A stretch of DNA of 64,000 nt from Apis mellifera (Eukaryota; Arthropoda; Insecta; Hymenoptera; Apidae): assembly GCF_003254395.2 (NCBI RefSeq), contig NC_037652.1:4241001-4305000 (forward strand), in the 5' to 3' direction. Position numbers and translations under genes: made by a program. Shown one piece after another: positions 53,201-62,200 of the stretch (its first letter is position 1; each line of letters opens with the position of its first letter). The notes beneath the pieces were generated by a model, which worked only from the letters and a program-made list of their open reading frames with translations, had not been told where the DNA came from and searched no databases.

Positions 53201-56200
53201 CAAAACTGCGAATTTCTGGGAGATCGAGATGGAACAGATGGAGACCACGGCAAACGTCCTGTTCAGAAAGTTGAATCGTCTGAGCAGAGAGTTGAAGGAC
53301 AAGAATTGGGAGATCGTCGAGCACTCGAGGTCTCTCTTTTTTTTTAGAAGACGAGATTTATAATAATTTTGTGTCGATTATTAAGGATTGGAAGAAATTT
53401 AAAGAGAGAAGGGAATATTTTTCTTTCGTTTTCAGAACGAACGTGGACAAGTTCAGGCGCACCCTTCCATTGATCACCGATCTGAAAAATCCGGCGATGA
53501 GGCCGAGGCATTGGCAGAGGGTCAAGGAGACCGTGGATCGTGATTTCGACGAGCTGTCGCCGGAATTCACCCTGGACGCCATCACCGAGATGGAGTTCCA
53601 GAATTTCGCCGAGCAGATCAGCGATATATCCAACTCTGCGACCATGGAGTTGGCCATAGAAATTGTGAGTGATCAAACTTCTTTTATTCATTTGTTGTTA
53701 CAAGATGGCCGAGTCTATGAGAGAATTTTCAGGGGTTGAAAAATATCACCGAAGTTTGGCAGAAGATGCCTCTGGAGATGATTCCTTACAAGGATCAAGG
53801 TATATACAGAATAAAGACCACGGACGAAATAGTGCAAACGTTGGAGGAGCATCAAGTTCAATTATCGGCCATGAAGGCGACCAGGTTTCTCTCGAATTTT
53901 TCAAATTGAGATCCCTCTGGTTGAGGATACGGTCTCACGTGGTTTTCCAGGTTCGTCGAGCCGTTCGCGAAAGAAGTGGATTACTGGGAGAGGACCCTTT
54001 CGACCATAGGGGAGGTCCTGGAAATAACTCTGATGATTCAGCGGGGCTACATGTACATGGACAACATATTCACCACGGAAGACATCAGGAAACAGCTCCC
54101 CAAGGAGACGGACGATTACGACAAACTGACGAAAATGTGGATCGAGATTACGTCACGGATGGCCTCCATCGGTCTCGCCTTGAAAGCCACTCACGAGCCG
54201 CGTACGTGTCTTTTTCTTTTTTCTCTTTTAGATTTTTCAAAAAGTGGACACTTTGAATGGCAAACAGTTCTCGGATAGATTTTAATCGCGAAGAATCTCT
54301 AAAGGATTTAAATTAAACAATTTAGCTTTTAAATTTTACTCTCCTTTCCTAATCGAATTAATTCTCAGTTTTTTAAAATTTTTTCAAAAAAAAAGAAAAT
54401 CTTGTCTTGTTTGTAATACTTGTTCTCCGAATCGTTCGTTTTCCTTTCAAAACTGCAAGTGTAAATAAAAATTTCAAAAGGAGAAAAAATTACGTTGTAA
54501 TTCAAGGAGGGAGGGGAGAATGTACGACGTGAAGGCTCGACGTGAAAGAGAAAAAGGGAAGGCGGCGAAAAATAATGTAAATCCGGAAGCATTTGCATTT
54601 TTTTCTTCGCCTCCGCCCAATTTCCCTTCTTTTCCTTTTCTTCGTTCCCGCTCCAGCCGGCCTGTTCGAGCTTCTGAATAAAATCAGCCGCGAACTCGAG
54701 ACGATGCAACGAGCCCTGGAACAATATCTGGAGACGAAACGACACGTGTTCCCGAGATTCTACTTCATCTCGAACGAGGATCTGCTCGAGATTCTGGCCA
54801 ACGCGAGGAAACCCGAACTGATACAGGTGCACATCAAGAAACTGTTCGAGAATATTAAATTCCTTACTTTGAGCAAGGTGAGTATTCACGAGTATATATC
54901 GTTCGAAAGTATCCAGTTTTTTTTTAATTGTAAAATTACAAGAAAAGGAAAGAAAAAGAATCTACGATAAGAAATTGATTTTTATAAGATCGATAGATGA
55001 ACGATCCATTATTCTGTTGATTTTCAAAATGATTTTAATGTCGCCTCGAACGATTTCTCAGTCCGTTACCGGGAAACAATTGGCCATAGCGATGAATTCC
55101 GGCGAAGGGGAGTTCGTCGATTTTAACGAGCCCGTTGTTCTGGAGGGGCAGGTGGAGAGGTGGCTCTGCGAGATTGGTAAGATGTTTCTCCTTCTCCAAA
55201 AATAATTCATGAATTAACTTTTCTTTTTTATTATCGAACGAAAAACTTACGATGTAACGTATTCAATGCTAAAACTAAAGAATGACTATATTTTGAGTGA
55301 AGAATTATCGATGAATTAAAGTAGTGTGTAAAATTTTATTCCTTAAAATATCGATTACTTTATCATATTTTTCTTTTCGAAGTAAATCGACAATATTTAA
55401 TTTTAGCATTTTAGCATCGAGAGCATAAATTAAAAATTAACCATTAAACAATTTTATTATTTGTGTTTGCAAAATTGTTTCCAAATCCTATCACATAAAC
55501 GTAAACTTCCAATCAATCTGTTTATCCTCCAATAAGTTTTAAACTAACACTTAAAATGTTAAGATCGCAAAAGAAAGAAATAAAAAGAGATCCGGCTAAA
55601 TACTTAACGTCCTTACCCCGTCCATTAGAAAATCATATTTGACGTATGAGTGCGTTCAACGGTGGAAAAAATGATTACCCCTCGCGTTTATCCGGCCGTT
55701 TTCCAGCTTCCAACAATTTTTCACGCAGAGAGAGACACAATTTACGCCGGGCGGGAAGCATAACGACGGCGCGGCACGCGGTCGGTTAAGGCTAGATCGG
55801 AATTACCGACCGAGAGAAATCGGTATAATTAAGCTATGCTTAAAGAGATAATATTGAAATGTTGAAACTCGTTTGCAATAATAGTAACAAAATTATAATC
55901 CTTTATAATAATAATAATTAAATTTACAACAAATTTTTCCAACAAATCTACGTGCACATAATAAGTAATAATGATACAATCGTGATTAATTAATCTTAAT
56001 ATTGTCGCAGAGAAAGCGATGAGGATAAGTTTACGCGAGATATTGAAGCAGTGTCGAACAGCGCTTCGAAAAATGATCCAGAAACGCGACAAGTGGGTGA
56101 AGGACTGGCCCGGCCAACCGGGGATCACGTCCACCCAGATCCAGTGGACGAGCGATTGCACCCGCACTCTATTGCACTGCAAGTGAGCCTCGCGCTTTAT

Positions 56201-59200
56201 TCCATCCGTGGAAATTTAGACGACGTTGCGAGTTACAATTGTCCGGCAGAGAGAGCGCCATTGGAAAATGAATGAAACAGAGAGAGAGAGAGAGGGGCTT
56301 CGAAGCCTGCACCCCGTGTTGGAGAGGGTTGGTCCGCGAATAGAGGGACACGGTTACTCTAATAAGGGGGAATTTTGCATATTCCGGCTACGGCGCCGCG
56401 ATCCACGGCCATCCCTTTCTCCCTCGTTTGCATATACCAGCCGTACCGCGAATAATTTAACCCACGCCACGGGAGAAAATCCCGAGACCCCTCTCTGTCC
56501 CGTGCCAGAGGGTCCTGGCGCGGCCTACCACCCTCCCTGAAAGAAATAAAGGGATATAGAGGTGTCGGACAAAGGGGATGATTATATATCCCCCCCCCCC
56601 TCCTCTGGCGCTCGAGAGGGGAAAAAAATTTCGTGTTATGAGGCTTTGTACGGTGGAACGGGGTTAAATGTGGAAAGTGATACCGGCTGATGAGGATAAT
56701 TAATGACTCTTTTCTTTTTCTTTTTTCTTTTCTCTTTTTCGGGACAGGGAATGGCTTTTTGTTCCCGCGAACGGTTTTTGAACGGATGAAACTCGGCCTT
56801 GATTAAAAGTATGCGGTCACTGTGATGTGGAAAGTGGGGGAGAAAGGAGGGAATCGATGGAGGGGTTCTTCAAAGAATTCTTTCCACTTTGATATATACG
56901 TGCCTTTTAATGCAGCAGCGTTTCCTAATTCTTCTTCATCGAGTTCGCATTTCAAACTCATCCAAGATTTTAATACATATACTTTCTGAAGAAAAAAAAA
57001 GTATAATATAACAAACGGAAATTAAATTAGATAAAGAAGAATGTCTATAAAGAGTAAATACAGTATTAAATCCTAGATGGCGTCGTTGAGTTATTACAAG
57101 TCGTTATGACATTCTAACAATAAGTAATCGTCTTCAATTTTTAAATTAGGAAACGCTGCTTTAAAAAAAATGTTTTTCAAACAATGGATAAAGGAACGTT
57201 TCCAAATAAATTAAAACGAAAATTTAAAGGCTAGTGGACTCGAGGAAGCCGTTGAAGAAGTTACGAAGACGACAGAATCAGGCGTTGAGCAGATACTCGG
57301 AGGCGATCAGGAGTGATTTGAGCCATCTGGACCGATTGAAGTTCAAAGCGATCGTGGTGCTCGAGATCCACGCGAGGGACGTTATCGAGAAGATGTACCG
57401 CGCGAGTGAGTGATCTCTCTCGACTTATCGCAACATTTTTCAATCCTTTCACGAGCAACAAATTATCCGGATTCCGCCTTTGCGTTATGACATTTAAAAT
57501 AACACGGTCCTCTCGTAAATTCATCCGAATTCGAGGGCGGAAATAGATGGCCTCGGATAGATTGGAGCTCGTATTATCATCCTAAACAGTTTGGCCCGTG
57601 CAAATATTGCTAAGTGAACAGGTGCAACGTTTGCAACGATAAATTCACGCGTCAACGATTCGTCCCTCCTCCCCCAAACTGGTGGGGGATCCCTCCCCCA
57701 ATTAATGCGATTCCGCGAATTAAACTTTAATAGATCGACCTCTGGATTCCTCCTCCTCGTTTCATTTCGAAGTTTGGCAAACATTTTCCATGGAAAATGG
57801 AGTGAAAAAAATGTATTTCGAGTCTCGTTTTTTTTAGATTGCAAGGACGTGTCAGCGTTCGAGTGGCTGTCGCAGCTGAGATTCTACTGGGACAAGGATA
57901 TCGACGATTGCATCGCTTGGCAGACGAACACGTTTTTCGTTTATGGTTACGAGTACCTTGGAAATACTGGACGATTGGTGATTACACCGCTCACAGATCG
58001 GTAAGATGATTTAGAATAAAATAGGGTAGAAATTGTAGTTTTAGTTTATTCGAATTTTTATTGTGAAGAGAGAGAGAGAGAGAGAGAAAGAAACATCGAT
58101 AAGATTTAAAAAATAAAGCAGAGGATCGACGTATTTTCGTTTCCTCGACGCTTGGAATAATGTTTAAATCGCGAAATCCGTAATCAACGTTAATCAACGG
58201 TTGTTGGACCGTTGGAAGCTTGGCTGTGAGGGTGGTCCTCGAAACTTCGCGTGGCAACTTTGTGGACGCTCGCGAAGAAACGCTCGAGAGAGAAATTTTC
58301 GTGCCGGGGAGAGGAGGGAACACGAGCGGAGATTGTAATTAACGTTGATCAACGAGACTCTCGCAGGCGAGGCCTCTTTGAATCTTGATGTAACTTCATC
58401 AATTATGAGAGAAAACTCGGATGTCGGCGTTCGATCAGGGAGCAGGCGCGACACAACCGCTAAAAACGACTTGCCTTGCTCAAAGAATTCGAGATCATCC
58501 TCGCAATTTTATTAATTTTTAACGGATGATATTAGAAATTTTGATTAAGTTCGATTGTTCTGATAGTATCGCACAAAGAATGATTTAACTTGAGTGGAAA
58601 TAACTCAACTAGTTCTTCATTATCTCACCAACTATATACTTGAGTCTCGATGAAACCTAACCTTTTTGTGAATGAAGATAGAGCATTTTTATTTATGTAT
58701 TAATTTTTCTATAAAAATTCTCAAAATACAATAACACGCATCCAAATTTTGATTAGTTAACCTGTAATTATCAAATATACATGATTTCAAATTTCAACAA
58801 ACCTCTTGTCCAAAATTGTGCAATATAATATCTAACCTCTTTGTGGATATATAGAGCATCTTTATTTATGTATTAATTCTTCTATAAAAATTCTCAAAAT
58901 ACAATAACACGCATCCAAATTTTGATTAGTTAACCTGTAATTATCAAATATACATGATTTCAAATTTCAACAAACCTCTTGTCCAAAATTGTGCAATATA
59001 ATATCTAACCTCTTTGTGGATACATAGAGCATCTTTATTTATGTATTAATTTTTCTATAAAAATTCTCAAAATATAATAACACGTATTTTGATTTGTTAG
59101 CCCGTAATTATCAAATATACATGATTTCAAATTTCAACAAATCTCTTGTCCAAAATTGTGCAATATAATATCTAACCTCTTTGTGGATACATAGAGCATC

Positions 59201-62200
59201 TTTATTAATTCTTCTATAAAAATTCTCAAAATACAATAACACGCATCCAAATTTTGATTAGTTAGCCTGGAATTATCAAATGATTTCAAATTTCAACAAA
59301 CCTCTTGTCCAAAATTGTGCAATATAATATCTAACCTCTTTGTGGATACATAGAGCATCTTTATTTATGTATTAATTTTTCTATAAAAATTCTCAAAATA
59401 CAATAACACTCATCCAAATTTTGATTAATTAGCCTGTAATTATTAAATATACATGATTTCAAATTTCAACAAACTTCTTATCCAAAATTGTGCAATATAA
59501 TATCTAACCTCTTTGTGGATACATAGAGCATCTTTATTTATGCATTAATTCTTCTATAAAAATTCTCAAAATACAATAACACGCATCCAAATTTTGATTT
59601 GTTAGTCTATAATTATCAAATATACATGATTTCAAATTTCAACAAAATTGTGCAATATACAAGAATTAGAAAGCAGTTACAAATCTCTTGCGTGAAGGAA
59701 TAGTTCTCGCGAGAAAGGAAACGAGGGATGGCGTCCAGGATATACGATACTTAACGCTGTTTATCGATTTAATCGCGATAAAAGGATTCCGCGCCGCTCT
59801 AATTTATGAAGGGGCAGGTCGATTCTCGATACATTTGTTTCCCGAGAATTTGTGTTGCGGAAAGAAGAACGCGACGCGCCCACCACGATTCCTCGCAGTA
59901 ATACGTCGCGACCCACCCTTAAACCCCTCCCTTCTTGAAAACGGATTAAACGGAGAGAATAAGAATAGAATCGCATGCTTCTTCCTCCCTCAGGAAAAAA
60001 GAAACCTTTGAAAAATGCTATTGGAAATCTCTTTCCAATTTTTTTCTTCCTTTTTAATAAACGTGTGAGGAGAAATTGAAAAATTGAAAAATTCATTGAT
60101 TTCTTCGATTCAAATTATCGATCGAATAACTCGAGGTGAGGAGAAATTAATAAACGACTCTTTAAGAACAGAATTCTGTCTTATTGTTGTAGATGTTACA
60201 TAACGCTGACAACCGCCCTTCACTTGTATCGGGGAGGAAGTCCCAAGGGGCCGGCCGGAACTGGGAAAACCGAGACCGTGAAGGATCTCGGGAAAGCGCT
60301 CGGATTCAACGTGATTGTGCAGAACTGTTCCGAGGGGCTCGATTACAAAAGCATGGGCAGGTTATTCTCTGGCCTCTCGCAGACCGGAGCGTGGGGCTGC
60401 TTCGACGAATTTAACCGGTAAAAAGGAAGAAATATCCATCCCTCTTCTCTTCGTACGATATAATAGTGGATCATCTCTGGAAACTTTAAAATATCGAGAA
60501 CAATATTTCATGATAATTTTTCTCAATCATTCAAACATTTTCTCGATTCAATGAAGAGTGAAAAGGACGTTCCTTAGATTCTTAATTATATTGGAAGAAA
60601 TTGTTCAATCAAAGTATTTCATAAATTAAATCCCTCGACAGGATAAACATCGAGGTATTGTCGGTGGTGGCGCAGCAGATACTCTCAATACTCACCGCCC
60701 TCTCTCAGAAGGTCGTCAGATTCGTGTTCGAAGGATCTGAAATAAAACTGGTGCACACCTGCGGCATCTTCATCACTATGAATCCAGGATACGCGGGTCG
60801 TACCGAGCTGCCCGACAATCTGAAATCCATGTTCAGGCCGATCTCGATGATGGTGCCGGATAGCAGCATGATAGCCGAGATCAATTTGTTCTGCGAGGGA
60901 TTCGAGGGGACCCGAATCCTCGCCAGAAAGGTTTCTCCATCCTCTCACGCGTTCCATCCTCGCATCGAAATAACCTCCATCTTCTTTTTCTCCTTCTTCC
61001 AGGTATTCACCCTGTACACGTTGGCTCAGCAACAGTTAAGCAAACAGTATCACTACGACTTTGGACTGAGAGGCATAGTCACGCTGACCAGATACGCTGG
61101 GAAGAAGAAGAGATTATACCCGAATTTGCCTGACGAAGAGGTAAAATCCATCATTCGTTCGCAAAATTTTGCCATCTTGTATCAAATACTCGCGAGATTA
61201 AATTTCGTGGACTTGGAGATGACAAATCCTTTCTTTTTCGAGGTGATCATCCTCGCCATGAACGACATGAACATCGCCAAACTCACCTCGGACGACCTGC
61301 CCCTGTTCATCGGGATCACCAGCGACCTCTTCCCGGAGATCGAGGTGCCGACCGTCGATTACGAGGAAATAATCAGTTACATAACCAAGGAGGCCATCAA
61401 GCTGAAGCTTCAGGTAATCTCTTCGATCATTCTTCGTGGATTGCAAGAAATAAATATTCTTATTGATTTGAGACATCGATGTCGGGCATGAGAATTAGGA
61501 GGAGTGAACATTGTTTACAGCCTATCCCCCTGATACTGACGAAAGTGATCGAGCTGTTCGAGACGATGCACTCGAGGCACTCGACGATGATTGTCGGCGA
61601 ATCGAACACGGCCAAGTCGGCCACGTGGAAGGTGTTGCAGAACACGATGACCAGCATGAAGGTGGACAAGAAACCGGGATACCAGACGGTTCACGTGTTC
61701 CCCATTAACCCGAAAGCGTTGAGCCTTGCCGAGCTTTACGGCGAGTACAACCTTGCGACCGGGGAGTGGCACGACGGAGTCATATCGTCCATCATGCGGA
61801 AGACCTGCTCCGGTTCGGTTCCCCTCCTCCATTTTCGATTTTTCCAAGTAGGATGTGTGTGAAGGGGGTGCACGCGTGTGTACGAAGTGTCTCGTTACTT
61901 TTGACAGACGATACCCCTGACGTGAAATGGATCCTCTTTGACGGGCCCGTGGACGCTGACTGGATCGAGAATATGAACAGCGTGATGGACGATAACAAGG
62001 TGCGTCCGCTTTGTGACTCCGCTCCGCTTGGAAACTCTTTCTCTTTCTTTTTATTCCTTTCTTTGCTATAAAATCCTATTCAAGGAGGGAATATGACAAG
62101 AGTTGAAAGGAAAAGTTTTTCTTCCTCTGAACGGAAGAGGTGAAGTTGAAAATTCTATTACGAATATTTTCTAGTCTTCCTTGGATCTGTTGCTTTTTAA

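Noticed and set aside
60658..61491. One continuous 277-codon dynein exon
   Set aside because: Two internal stretches (60931-61002 and 61141-61242) do not match dynein and have proper donors and acceptors. Removing them restores the conserved sequence.
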